Source: Craspedostauros australis (lineage: Eukaryota > Bacillariophyta > Bacillariophyceae > Mastogloiales > Achnanthaceae). From it: a DNA stretch of 64,000 bases. The stretch lies in NCBI GenBank assembly GCA_026770025.1, contig JAMXDE010000011.1, positions 1-64,000 of the forward strand. Direction: 5' to 3'. The translations under genes and the position numbers were made by a program. Shown in pieces: positions 12,661 through 22,829 of this stretch; the first letter of the stretch is position 1; every line of letters starts with the position of its first letter. A model generated the notes under the pieces. That model searched no databases, had not been told where the DNA came from, and saw only the letters and a program-made list of their open reading frames with translations.

Positions 12661-13548
12661 ATGAACAGCAACAACAACAGCAAGCCAACCACATCCAGCG
12701 TCAAGCTCTCCCTCTTCCTTGGACTCCTCGTCCTCGCAGCACCATGCGCCAACAACCAAGCACAGGCATTCACCACAAGACAGCCAACATCAACCAACAC
12801 CCAGCTCTTCGCCACCATGTTCGAGTCCGAGCAACCATCAGCATCCCGTTTCACATTCCTTCAGAACGCCAGACAAGCCATCGCATCCAACGTGCCACAA
12901 CAATCTTTCCAGGATGCAGCCACACCTGCCGATCCTCTCTGGAGCACCACCGCCAACGCTGACGCCACACCATCCCTGCCATCAACGTCGACATCCCGAC
13001 GTGCATGGATGCATTCCATGGCCGCCTTGGCCGTCGCCGCCACATGCACAACAGAACAGAAGCAGCTCAACCTGCCAGACGAGCAACTGGCACAGATCAT
13101 CATCAGCGACATCGTCAACAAGAAGTCGCTCGTCACCGCCGATGTCACCAAATCCATCTACGATGAGCAGGCCACCTTCAAGGACGGATCCGACCTCGAC
13201 GGCAAGTACTACCGCGAGCAATGGGTTCGCGGCTGCCGCATGCTCTTTGACGCAGCTGAATGTGAGTCGCGACTCATCGAGGACACCCTTTCGGTGACCA
13301 AGCACGCCGTGACCTTCCGCTTCGAGGAGGATTTGACATTCCGCGGTCCATTCTCGCCCAAGTGCTTCCTGAGCGGAACCGTCGTCATGAAGCGCTGCCC
13401 AGTGTCCGGACTGATCAAGTCTTACGAGGAGATCTGGGACAAGGATGTGTCAAGCATCGTGAAGTCTGCGAAGCTTCAGGGTGGCAACCGCATGACTGAC
13501 CTCTTCATGGCTCGTCTTCAGTCTTCGGATGACAGCGTCATGGCATAA
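12661..13548 (+). CDS. Plastid (probably thylakoid-lumen) NTF2/SnoaL-like protein
   Basis: A 295-residue protein starting at the ATG at 12661; the frame is open further upstream but that part is a CAA-rich leader. Residues 15-38 are hydrophobic and end in AQAFTTR, an ASAFAP-type plastid-import site. A second pre-sequence around residue 118 has RRAW followed by a hydrophobic alanine-rich segment, typical of lumen targeting by the Tat or Sec route. The mature domain (about 145-285) resembles the NTF2-like/DUF2358 family of plants and algae: DEQLAQIIISDIV, SIYDEQATFKDGSDL, FRFEEDLTFRGPFSP and YEEIWDKDV. Function is unknown. Codon use strongly favours C-ending codons, suggesting good expression. 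Confidence 0.8.
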   Translation: MNSNNNSKPTTSSVKLSLFLGLLVLAAPCANNQAQAFTTRQPTSTNTQLFATMFESEQPSASRFTFLQNARQAIASNVPQQSFQDAATPADPLWSTTANADATPSLPSTSTSRRAWMHSMAALAVAATCTTEQKQLNLPDEQLAQIIISDIVNKKSLVTADVTKSIYDEQATFKDGSDLDGKYYREQWVRGCRMLFDAAECESRLIEDTLSVTKHAVTFRFEEDLTFRGPFSPKCFLSGTVVMKRCPVSGLIKSYEEIWDKDVSSIVKSAKLQGGNRMTDLFMARLQSSDDSVMA

Positions 13549-14087
13549 ACAAATGCGCTGCAGCACGACGAGGCTTGTTGTGAAGCCTCACGCATCCCCA
13601 TGCACATTCTCGCGCATCTCCACACACACAATTTTTTCACGCAAGGAAGTGAATCTCATCACGACCGAGCACCGGCACCAATACAGCAACCATACAGCAC
13701 CCCATACACCATAGACATAGAACACAATAGAAAACACACATTAGAATAGAATACAACAAATAATACAATACGCACTGGACCACTCTACGATCATCATCTT
13801 GTACTCGTAGAGCGTTGAGCAGTGTACTATTCTCTGGCTTGATGTCAACATCACACTCACAACTCGCTTTCTGCACAACATGTGCGCGTCTCCACGTGAT
13901 CGTTTCACATCCGGTATTTTCGAAAGCAATGCGTTATGTGCAACTGCATACGACCACGTACAACCACACACGCCTTCACGACATTCATTGAACCTGACTT
14001 TGCATCACTCACAATTTCAACCATTGCAACTTCTGCGGTCCAACCCAGAGACACAACTAGAGCAACAGCAACAAACAGATAAGCAAG
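13549..14087. other. Intergenic, probable SIT promoter region
   Basis: 539 bp between two plus-strand genes. AT-rich tracts near 13735-13765 and a CAA-rich leader just before the SIT start are the only notable features. Confidence 0.4.
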
Positions 14088-15694
14088 ATGGATCCCGTTC
14101 AGCTCGTCAAGTCGGTGTACTCCACCGGACTCCTCATCTTCTCGATCACCATCGTCTGCGGACTCATCTTCAATGAGCAGACCAAGGTCTCGTCCGAGGT
14201 CCACCCAGTGGTCGCCGTCGTCATCATGATCGCCGCCCTCGTCGGTCTCCCACCAGTCGACCGCGACCTCTACGTCGAATCCCACCCAACCAGCCACAAG
14301 TGCACCTCCCTCGCCCACAAGGGTGACAACCTCGACCGCTACCTCATGGGCGTCAGTTCATGGTCCTCCTCATGGTGTTCACCATCAACCAGTGCGGTGC
14401 CCCGCTCGCCGATGCCGAGGTCTTCGGACTCCCAGACATCATCATCCAGATCTTCCTCGGATCCGGAGCCGCCATGATCCTCATGACCGCTCAAGCCGGA
14501 CAGCTCAACTCCCAAGTCAACGCCTCCCTGTGCATGCTTCACTACATCAACAACTTCTTCGCCGTCTTCACCCTCTACGTCGCCCTCGCCATCGAGTTCT
14601 CCGGACTTCTGCATTCGTGCTACCTCGTCCATATGTTCTTCGTGTGGGCCTCCGGCAAGGAAATCGAGTCGAAGGAACCACCACGCGACTGTGCCCAGAA
14701 CCTCTTCGACTGGGGCCACATCCTCATCTCCCTCGCCATCCTGTGCTACGCCATGGCCGTCACCCTGGTCGCCCTCTTCGATGGAAAGACCACCATGTGG
14801 GCCGGAGTGCCAAACGGAGTCACTTCCATCCTCTTCTTCCTCTTCATGCCCATCGTCGGTATGCTCGAGGGTATGCAGATCGCCTTCTTCGCCGTCGCCA
14901 AGCTTCCAAAGGAGGATCGTGGAGACCACCCAATGGCCCGCAAGACCTGCGAGCTCCTCTTCCGCGGTGACGGACGCAACCTTCCAGGATTCATGATCGG
15001 ACGGCAGATCTGCGTGACCATGTGCTTCTTCATCATCGCTCATGTCACCACTCTCGATGTCGAGGTCGGAACTGGCGAGAACATCTTCGGAGTCTCCGAC
15101 AGCACCCAGGAATTCTTCAACACCGGACTTCTCGGAGCCCTGATCACCACCATCATCGCCTCCATCACATGGCAGCTGGTCGCATCCGTCTTCCCCATCG
15201 CCTTCCTTTCCAACCCCATCATCTACATCTTCCTTCAGTTCTGTCTGTTGTTGGAAGCCACCGGTATCTGCTCAGGAGCCTGGGTCCTTGCCTCCGTCCA
15301 CAAGGCCGTCTCTGGCATCCAGCTCGACGAGGTGTACATCGGTACCCCAGAGGAGCGCGCCGCCGGCATGAAGCCAGACCACAAGAGCAACCGCAACCTG
15401 CACTTCGGAACCAACGTGCTTGTCAACGAGGCCGGTTCTACCGCCGTTCCAAAGGAATACCTCGAGCTCCAGAAGGCTTTGGCCGCACAGAATGAGTCGT
15501 ACTCCGTCCGCCGCGAGCCTATCCTGTCGAACATCAAGAGTCTGCGTGAAGAGATCAACTCATGTAGCAACGACAACGACGCCGCCGTCTTCGAGTCTGC
15601 CCTTCGCATGGAGACTGCCTCCATGAACAAGCTGCATCAGGAGGAGAACGACAGTGTCGCCGAGAGTGACGAGGAGATGGGTGTGCAGAAGTAA
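14088..15694 (+). CDS. SIT: Silicon transporter with N-terminal deletion and a -1 frameshift
   Basis: Recognisable as a diatom SIT, a plasma-membrane sodium-coupled silicic-acid transporter of normally ten helices. Family blocks include LIFNEQTK, GLPPVDRDLY, AHKGDNLDRYLMG, INQCGAPLADAEVFGLPD, GMLEGMQIAFFAVAKLPK (second EGXQ motif) and GFMIGRQICVT (GRQ motif), then a C-terminal coiled coil (about LELQKALAAQNES onward). There are two anomalies. First, MIAA runs straight into LVGLPP, so about 12 residues holding the first EGXQ motif and the end of helix 2 are absent. Second, the frame used from 14088 changes at 14351: reading C14351 twice gives the expected GRQ and an open frame to 15694, so one base seems missing. 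The joined reading would be about 535 residues. Strong codon bias argues that the gene was recently functional. It may be an assembly error, a haplotype defect or a young pseudogene. Confidence 0.9.
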
Positions 15695-16121
15695 GCACGT
15701 TGACACTTGGTGCATCGAGGCGCAACCACAGCGCGACGTACCAATACATCAACACACCCACACATGCATCACGCCGCCGATGGTATCTTTGAGATGCATC
15801 GTGAATCGCAGACCATGGCGCCGCTTTCCTCCAACAGACGCAAAGCGCAATCGCATGCCATACACGGAATCCCCCACAACACATCGCAACATATTACAAC
15901 GCATGGGCTGGACAGAGGTACCATGACCTTGCAACACGAAGCGACGTTGAGCACACAAAAGCATACCATCTTCTCATAGTGCAAAAAGTGTAGTCCGCTG
16001 AACATTAATAGTGACGACTGATTTACATCAGCGATGGATGTGAAGCACTTGACAGCTGCGAAGCGAGATTCCATTGACGGGAGGGTGGTTGGTTCTTGTC
16101 CAATTTACAGCTATGCTCTCA
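15695..16121. other. Short intergenic between convergent genes
   Basis: 427 bp that must hold the 3' ends of SIT and of the minus-strand ankyrin gene. No further feature seen. Confidence 0.45.
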
Positions 16122-18506
16122 TCAAGCAAGAGTGGTCAAGTAGTCGACAACGTCATGGTGGCGCCTTTCTCTCGCAATGTCCAGCGCAGTCACGCCATCG
16201 TTATCTTTGATGCTGATGTCTGCGTTGCACGATTCCACCAAGTACTTCACGACCTTCAATTCACCATGCCAACTTGCCCGCCAAAGTGGAGTTCTGCCAT
16301 ACTTGTGTTGAATGTTGATTTCTGCGTTGCAGACTTCCACCAAATACTTCACGACCTCCAATCTGCCATGAATGCTCGCAAGGTGCAGTGCAGTGCTGCC
16401 ATAATTGCCGGTTTTGATGTTGATATCGACCTTGTCTTGTTCAACCAACGACTTCACAACGTCGAGATGACCATCGCCACTTGCGCGATGGAGGATGGTT
16501 TCGCCAATCCCGTCTTTCACGTTCAAATCAACATTGGGTGCGGCAACCAGATACTTGACAGTATCGAAGTAATTGTTGTGATATGCCTTGAGGATTGGAG
16601 TCTTACGGTTGTCGTTCTCGGTGTTGATATTGGCCTTGCCGGATTCAACCAGCCACTTCACAACATCGAGATGGCCATTGCCACTTGCGAGATGGAGCAC
16701 GGTGTTGCCATCCTCGTGTCGGGAGTTAGGATCTATGCTTGGTGTTCCGATGAGATACTTGACAGTATCGAAATGATTGTTGTGATATGCCTTGAAGATT
16801 GGAGTCTCGCGGTTGTCGTTCTCAGCGTTGATGTTGGTCTTGCCGGATTCAACCAGTCGCTTCACAACATCGAGATGGCCATTCTGACTTGCGAGATGGA
16901 GGACAGTTTCGCCAATCCTGTCTTTTACGTTCAAATCGACATTTGGTGCTGCGACCAGATACTCGACAACATCGAAGCGGCTGTGGCAGTATGCCTTGTA
17001 GAGTGGAGTCTCGCACTTACGATTCTCAGCGTTGATGTTGGCTTCGCCTTGTTCAACCAGCCACTTCACAACATCCAGATGTCCATGCGCGCTTGTAAGA
17101 TGGAGTGCAGTGTTGCCACCCCTGTTCTCGGCGCTGGCGTCGATGATCACTTTGCCTGAATCCACCAAAGGCTTCACCACATCCAGATGACCTCCAGCAC
17201 TTGCGCAGTGAAGGGCAGTGTTGCCCTCGTTGTTCTTGGCGTTGATATCCACCTTCAGGTCGTCTGAGTTCAACAGGTACTCCATCATACCCAGATGGCC
17301 CCCAACACTTGCGCCGTGAAGGGAAGTGTTGCCATTCTCGTCTTTGGCATTGATGTCCCCCTGGCCTGACTCCACCAACCATCTCACAACATTCGGATGG
17401 CCTTTGGAATATGCAGACTGAAGAGCCGTGCCGCCAGCATCATTCTCAGCATGAACATCTGCCTTGCACGACTTCACCAGGTACTCTGCAACATCCAAAT
17501 GGCCATTTCTGTAAGCAAAATGAAGTGCAGTATCGCCGTCATTGTTCTGGACGTCGATGGCCACAGTACGAGCCTCCATCACATACTTCAAGATATCAAG
17601 ATGACCCTTCAGACACGCATTGTGGATCGCAGTGTTGCCGAAATCATCTTGAACATTGATGTCCACTCCATGTGATCCAACGAGGTACTCCACAACATCC
17701 AAGTGTCCATGAAGACACGCGGCATGGAGGGTATTCTCACCCTTCTCATCTTGCACGAGAGCGCTTGCAGAATATGACTCGATCAGAGTCTTCACGATGG
17801 CCACATGCCCCTCGGTGCACGCGTCGTGGAGTGCCACCTTGCCGGAGTTATCCTGGAGGTTGGCATCTGCAGTATGCGACCCGGCCAGGTATTCCACGAC
17901 ATCAAGGTTGCCCTGTGCGCATGCATAGTGTAGCGCAGTCTCTCCATCCATGGATGGGGCATTGATGTCCGCTCCGCATGACTCCACCAACTGTTGGATC
18001 GTTGCAAGCTGGCCGTTGGAGCATGCGAGGTGGAGTGAAGTCTTGTCGCGGTCATCCTTGATCGTGTCGATGGAGGTTTGTGGAAATGCCGCCTTCCACG
18101 CGGTGAGGGTGTCCACATCTCCTCGTTCTGCGGCGCACAGGAGATCCTGGTCGGTGATGGTCGGGCTGGATGCATCATCAGGGGTCGACTTGGGCGAAAG
18201 GAGAGATGAACATGTTGCGGTTTGTGTTGACGAAGACTGGAGGTTGCGGATGCGTGTTGCAGAAGTAAGCTTGACCAAAAGTCGTGGAAGGATGACGGCC
18301 ATGATGGAGCTGTGTTTCGAGATGGGATGGCTCGTTGCTCGGATCAGCTCAATGCGATTGTTTTTCTCGATGTGATTTGGATGCTTGCTTGGGTGATCGT
18401 AGTCCCTTGATCTCGTCTCTATCTGCTTTTTTATGAGGCTGGTGGTCTGTTTCATGATCGTTGGTGGTGGTGTCCCTTGTTCTGTTTCACGCGGCGTGCA
18501 TGGCAT
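16122..18506 (-). CDS. Large ankyrin protein, about 20 repeats
   Basis: A single open frame of 794 residues. Translation may begin at the first ATG (18506) or at residue 69 (ATG 18302, MAVILPRLLVKL); the latter gives a short basic, Ser-rich N-terminus that could be a mitochondrial presequence. From about residue 117 to the end I count 20 ankyrin repeats with good consensus (TALHLASIHGRLEVVKYLVE type). Repeats 12-17 form a higher-order repeat: three successive pairs of about 68 residues, alternating a PL/I.KAY.....FD.V.YL unit with a GHLDVVK.LVE unit. This implies recent internal duplication. No other domain is visible, so the protein is probably a scaffold. It lies convergent to SIT. Confidence 0.85.
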   Translation of the reverse strand: MPCTPRETEQGTPPPTIMKQTTSLIKKQIETRSRDYDHPSKHPNHIEKNNRIELIRATSHPISKHSSIMAVILPRLLVKLTSATRIRNLQSSSTQTATCSSLLSPKSTPDDASSPTITDQDLLCAAERGDVDTLTAWKAAFPQTSIDTIKDDRDKTSLHLACSNGQLATIQQLVESCGADINAPSMDGETALHYACAQGNLDVVEYLAGSHTADANLQDNSGKVALHDACTEGHVAIVKTLIESYSASALVQDEKGENTLHAACLHGHLDVVEYLVGSHGVDINVQDDFGNTAIHNACLKGHLDILKYVMEARTVAIDVQNNDGDTALHFAYRNGHLDVAEYLVKSCKADVHAENDAGGTALQSAYSKGHPNVVRWLVESGQGDINAKDENGNTSLHGASVGGHLGMMEYLLNSDDLKVDINAKNNEGNTALHCASAGGHLDVVKPLVDSGKVIIDASAENRGGNTALHLTSAHGHLDVVKWLVEQGEANINAENRKCETPLYKAYCHSRFDVVEYLVAAPNVDLNVKDRIGETVLHLASQNGHLDVVKRLVESGKTNINAENDNRETPIFKAYHNNHFDTVKYLIGTPSIDPNSRHEDGNTVLHLASGNGHLDVVKWLVESGKANINTENDNRKTPILKAYHNNYFDTVKYLVAAPNVDLNVKDGIGETILHRASGDGHLDVVKSLVEQDKVDINIKTGNYGSTALHLASIHGRLEVVKYLVEVCNAEINIQHKYGRTPLWRASWHGELKVVKYLVESCNADISIKDNDGVTALDIARERRHHDVVDYLTTLA

Positions 18507-19595
18507 TGCGTTGCTTGCTGTTTCACGATGATTGTCATTTCACATTGTTGCCGTGATACCACTCTGTGATTGTCCCATCAACTTTGGCATCAACGTGAAC
18601 ATCAGCTTGGACATAGTCCTGAACGTGAACGTGATATTGGCCGTGATCGTGAGCGTGAACTTGAACATACTCTTGAACGTGATCGTGGCCAGCCACAGAA
18701 GGAGAAAGTTGATCGTGGGCGAAGGTGTCGGAAATCATCATTGTCCCAACATCCTTGGAACGTGGAGACGATCGAGGATCCTGCGAGCGTGGTATGACTA
18801 TGTTGCAAAGAATGGGAGTCAACACGAGCGGGGAGAAACCGCTGGTGTTCCGTGTTGGAACGTGCCCGCCCTGTGGCGCCGAAATTGGCCACGGCCATCT
18901 TCGCCACTGCTGCTGTTGTTGTTGTTGTTCTCATCTGTTTTCCAGAAACGAACGATGGATCGGTTGCGTCCTCATAATAGTGCCATGGCGACTGATGTCC
19001 CTCCTGAATGTAATTCTCTGCGTTTACCTGGACGAGAGGAAGAACACGGCGGAACTGCTCGTGCCGTGGGATCTCCGGGTGCTGATGCTAATACTTCGAA
19101 TCTCTCTACTCGGAGGTCGATACTTCTGCTGGTAACACTTCTGTTGGTAACACTTCTACTCGTATGCACATCATCATCATTGTGTTTGTTGCAGCGTCGT
19201 CAGTTCCGTGGCTGGTGGTGCAATGGGGCATCCATGATCGTCATACGACTACGAGTGCTCATCTCACATCACGCTTTTCCTCACTCTCCGTGTCATTCTT
19301 GTTCTCGGAATGAAGTTGTGGGTGGACGTTCATTCACGAATCCATTGCTTTCTTCGACGTTGAGTCACGCGATGCACTCAATCAACGTCCACCCAACGGT
19401 CGCTGCGAATCTCGTTGCCACCACCATTGCCACCATTGCCATCACTGCAGTCATAGCACAATACCAGTCAGTGCCGAGGCTGGTGCCAATCAAAGGCACT
19501 CGCAAGAGGAAGCGGTATCGCACCATACCATACCACACCATACGTACTTCATCTTGATCGCAGCGGTGTGCGCACTGCATTGGCTCAACAACACA
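18507..19595. other. Intergenic with Arg/Glu/Asp-coding hexamer repeat
   Basis: A tract at about 18590-18690 is an imperfect hexamer repeat of CGTGAA/CGTGAT type. It encodes RERD-like residues in one plus frame (18570-18797) and His/Val-rich residues on the minus strand. A 341-codon plus frame (18532 onward) spans the whole interval but is low complexity with no domain, so I do not call it a gene. A cluster of CTTCTGTTGGTAACA repeats lies near 19125-19160. Confidence 0.4.
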
Positions 19596-21236
19596 ATGGC
19601 AGATGGCAGCCCACTGCACAAACACGATGGATCGTTCGCGCGAAAGATGATGGCCGGCATTTTGGTGTGCTTCATACTTCTGCAAGCCAAGGGTCTGTAC
19701 GATGTATCGAATCATCCCTGGTTTCTGGACTCTTCAATTCCACTGGACGGTGCCGACTATGCCACTCCCATCGATCTGGTTCCTCCTCGTCGGGATGCAC
19801 ACACGGATGGTTGGAACGACATGGCGACCACCGCATCCACTGAGTCATTGGTGCAGTCATTGACTCAGGTGCCAACGGCAACACCAGCGAATACCAGACT
19901 ACGAGTGGATGGTACACTGCAATCCCCTCATGCTCATCGCATTCAACAGAAGATGCCGCAACTCGTCCTCCACGTTGGACCGTCGAAGACAGCGACATCC
20001 ACCATGCAAGCCAACATGCAAGAGCTCAAGCAGAAAGGGGTTTTCGAGCAGGACAACTACGTCTACTGGGGGCGGGAATCTTTTGATGGAAGATATGGGG
20101 GGATCGAACTCAACTCCATTGGTGAGTTATGGAACGTCACCTGCATGCACAAGGAGTACGCAGACTATCTCCAACGGAAACGGCATTCTGCCGAAGCCAG
20201 GAACGCCAACAATTTGACGATTTCGTCCACTGAATTCGATTCAGCGGCGTCTTTGCCCACGCATGCTGTTCCGGCTTGCATACGGAACGTCAAGAACCTT
20301 CTGGATTCATTGAGGCAGGATGGTATGTCCTTGATTGTGAGCGATGAATTGTATTCCTGGAGAACACGATTTCGAAACAGGGGGATCTATCACAAGCCCA
20401 TGTTCTTTGATCACCTCCAGGACTTGCTACAGGGTTGGAATGTGACCGTCGTCGTCACCTATCGCCGTGTCTTCGACTGGATGCTCAGCAGCATCAAGCA
20501 GGATCACTCCCGCAAAATCGACAAGGCGTTTGCGATAAGCCAATGGTCTGCCGACGGCGGAAAGCCTCAAGAACGGACCTGGCCCATCATTTGCGGCTGG
20601 GTCCGCCAGAGCTTGCCTCTTGCGCGCGATCCCAACAGGCGCAAGACGGCCACAGGGACGTACGTCTTCATGGATGGTTCCATACATGTCTGGAATTCAG
20701 GCGGCTTTGCAACGCACATCCTCAACATGCATTCCCAACGCCACATCACGCAGCAGCTGATTTGCGATTTCATCCATGATGCGCCCTATTCCTGTCGGTA
20801 TCTGGAGGAGAAAAAAGACAACCCACCAAGGAATGTTCGCAACATGCTGTGGTACAAGCACAACGATATTGTCTTCTCAGCCGCGGAGCGAGGTGTGATT
20901 CCCAAAAACAAGCAAGCCCGCCGATCAAGGATAAGCTTTGCGAATCTACTGGCACTCTACCATGGTCACACATGCAACAAGACGATGGCAGATCTGCCAT
21001 TGGTTTGCCCTTCCGACGATCAGCTGGAGCACTTTCTGAACATGTCGCTGAGTATAGAACGCCAATTGATGCCTGATTGGTACGCTTCTCCAGAGGGCGA
21101 ATCGCTGCATCGATCAGCATTTCAACACACCGCGTATCGCAAACGTGAGTTTTGCGAAGTGGACTTGGACCGACTCTTTGAGAATGTCACATCCTGGAAT
21201 GGTCTGTTGCGAAACCTCAATCGGACCTGGGATTGA
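19596..21236 (+). CDS. Sulfotransferase-like membrane protein
   Basis: 546 residues from the ATG at 19596; the same frame continues upstream without an ATG that improves it. Near residues 19-30 a short hydrophobic segment (MMAGILVCFILL) suggests a type II Golgi membrane anchor, followed by a stem to about residue 120. The key motif is VLHVGPSKTATSTMQ (about residues 124-140), the 5'-phosphosulfate-binding loop of PAPS-dependent sulfotransferases. A 3'-phosphate region is suggested by VVVTYRRVFDWMLSSIKQ. Several possible N-glycosylation sites fit a lumenal catalytic domain. The acceptor, probably a glycan, cannot be predicted. This type of sulfotransferase is expanded in diatoms. Confidence 0.75.
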   Translation: MADGSPLHKHDGSFARKMMAGILVCFILLQAKGLYDVSNHPWFLDSSIPLDGADYATPIDLVPPRRDAHTDGWNDMATTASTESLVQSLTQVPTATPANTRLRVDGTLQSPHAHRIQQKMPQLVLHVGPSKTATSTMQANMQELKQKGVFEQDNYVYWGRESFDGRYGGIELNSIGELWNVTCMHKEYADYLQRKRHSAEARNANNLTISSTEFDSAASLPTHAVPACIRNVKNLLDSLRQDGMSLIVSDELYSWRTRFRNRGIYHKPMFFDHLQDLLQGWNVTVVVTYRRVFDWMLSSIKQDHSRKIDKAFAISQWSADGGKPQERTWPIICGWVRQSLPLARDPNRRKTATGTYVFMDGSIHVWNSGGFATHILNMHSQRHITQQLICDFIHDAPYSCRYLEEKKDNPPRNVRNMLWYKHNDIVFSAAERGVIPKNKQARRSRISFANLLALYHGHTCNKTMADLPLVCPSDDQLEHFLNMSLSIERQLMPDWYASPEGESLHRSAFQHTAYRKREFCEVDLDRLFENVTSWNGLLRNLNRTWD

Positions 21237-21787
21237 GGAGAGGCTGCAAGATCCTGCAATTGCTATCCGCGCGCAAGGTCGCAACCAGCAACGATGGGCT
21301 TCTGCGCTTTTGTGGGTTCCGACATGCCATTGCATGTCAATAGAGTAGAGTACATACCCATGCATTGTAAATGAATCAATTTGATGAACATGGAAATGAG
21401 TTTTGTCAAGCACATGATACAGTACAGTGTTAGGATGTACGGAAGGCACCATACTGTCGAGAGTAAACACTCTGTTTTATTTGCAGAGATAATAGGTTGG
21501 AAATGAGATGGCTTTCCTTTTCGAAATCACGAGATTACTGGTACAGTCGTGCGTAGATACTCCACGGTCTCGACTCGAGACTGTAGACTTCAGTTGGTTG
21601 CATGTACATACGGACAGACGATTGCAGTGTTGGACACCGATGTGAACTCGGGATTGTCGCACGACTGAGAACACATTGGAATTCGATCGAAGAACACATC
21701 GAGAAATTCTCCGAAAATCGATCAGGGATGTCACAACTTGTGACAGAAACACAAAACCTCTTCTGTGACAGAATCATCTCAAAAAAT
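21237..21787. other. Intergenic
   Basis: About 550 bp between two plus-strand genes; no coding frame or RNA gene supported. Confidence 0.45.
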
Positions 21788-21885
21788 GCAACAAGCAACA
21801 ACTCACAAGCAACAACTCACAAGCAACAACTCACAAGCAACAACTCACAAGCAACAACACACAAACAATAACTCACAAGCAACAA
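21788..21885 (+). repeat. 14-bp tandem repeat in the 5' leader
   Basis: Unit ACAACTCACAAGCA repeated about six times with slight variation, immediately upstream of the coiled-coil gene start at 21900. It is probably within its untranslated leader. The same frame stays open through it, but translation would give only Thr/Gln/Asn-rich sequence. Confidence 0.85.
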
Positions 21886-21899
21886 CGAAGGACACGACA

Positions 21900-22829
21900 A
21901 TGATATTCTCACTTTCACCATTCGATACCTACGACGGCGAGTACGAGCCGTACTTTCGCCGCAGCCATCCGCAACACTATACGACTACGAACGCCGATGA
22001 GATGTACAATCGGAGACACGCGGCCGCTGCTGCTCGCAGAGAATCGCAACGACGGGCGGAGATCGAAGACTACTACCGCCACAAGCAGATGGAAGAGATG
22101 CAGGAAGCCATGCGGCAGCGCCGCCGCCAGGAATATGAGCACTACGTCGCAGAACGTCAACGTCAACGAGAACACGAACGCATGGTGGCAGAGCGTCGTC
22201 GCCAGGCTGAGATGGAAGCAGCCATGAGGCAGCGACGCCGTCAGCAGTTCAATTCATGGTTTGCTGACCATGACGATGAGAGTTCCGGCGATGAATCAAG
22301 CAGCCAACGCCACTCTACGATTGCCAACCGCCATCGTCGCCGCAGCCAGCAACGACAGCAGCAACAGCAGCAACAGCAGCAACAACATGATCATGAGGAG
22401 GAGGAGGAGGAGGAGGCAGAACAACCATCCTACCAATTGGTCCGTGGTCTTGACGGACGAATCTACAAAATCCCAGTCCAACGCGTGACCTCAAAAGAGA
22501 AGCGATCATCCATCCATGAGGACCGCCGCTCGGGGCCATCCAATCCGTCCCCAGCACGTGCGAAGCCCATCGATTTCTCAGAGACCGATACTGAAACGAA
22601 AGCCCACCGCCGCCATGCTGATCCCCAAGATGCTGCGCCAAGCATCGAGGGACACCAAAAGGACGCAGTAAAGCGAAACAGCAAGCACAAAAAGAACAAG
22701 AAGAAGCTCGTCACTGTGATTGTGGAGGACGCCTCCGACAGCGAATCCGAGGATGACATCAGAAACTCGGTATGGCGCAATCGCAGACCCTCTCCAGGAC
22801 AATGGATGGAACCGGTCGAGGGGTTCTAA
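21900..22829 (+). CDS. Charged coiled-coil protein of unknown function
   Basis: 309 residues from the ATG at 21900. The N-terminus MIFSLSPFDTYDGEYEPYF is followed by a long Arg/Glu/Gln/Met-rich helix (about 35-120), likely a coiled coil built from two related RQRRRQ-containing units. Then come a poly-Gln tract (about 150-162), a poly-Glu run, the motif YQLVRGLDGRIYKIPV (about 178-194) and a Lys-rich tail. The LVRG.DGR.Y..P motif occurs in diatom proteins with chaperone-cofactor (BAG-like) domains, but I cannot see a convincing BAG helix bundle here. Function is not assigned. Confidence 0.65.
   Translation: MIFSLSPFDTYDGEYEPYFRRSHPQHYTTTNADEMYNRRHAAAAARRESQRRAEIEDYYRHKQMEEMQEAMRQRRRQEYEHYVAERQRQREHERMVAERRRQAEMEAAMRQRRRQQFNSWFADHDDESSGDESSSQRHSTIANRHRRRSQQRQQQQQQQQQQHDHEEEEEEEAEQPSYQLVRGLDGRIYKIPVQRVTSKEKRSSIHEDRRSGPSNPSPARAKPIDFSETDTETKAHRRHADPQDAAPSIEGHQKDAVKRNSKHKKNKKKLVTVIVEDASDSESEDDIRNSVWRNRRPSPGQWMEPVEGF

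Noticed and set aside
14349-14353. Programmed -1 frameshifting in SIT
   Set aside because: Slippage would produce the right protein, but there is no slippery heptamer or evident downstream structure, and this gene family is not known to use it; a missing base is simpler.
14339-15043. Long antisense frames opposite the SIT gene (234 codons) and a similar one opposite it at other offsets
   Set aside because: Acidic low-complexity translation is the mirror of strongly C-ending codon use in SIT; no domain.
18532-19557. 341-codon plus-strand frame
   Set aside because: Low-complexity hexamer repeat translation, no domain, and the next gene's leader lies inside it.
21788-21885. CRISPR-like array
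   Set aside because: Contiguous 14-bp units without spacers in a eukaryotic 5' leader; a simple tandem repeat.
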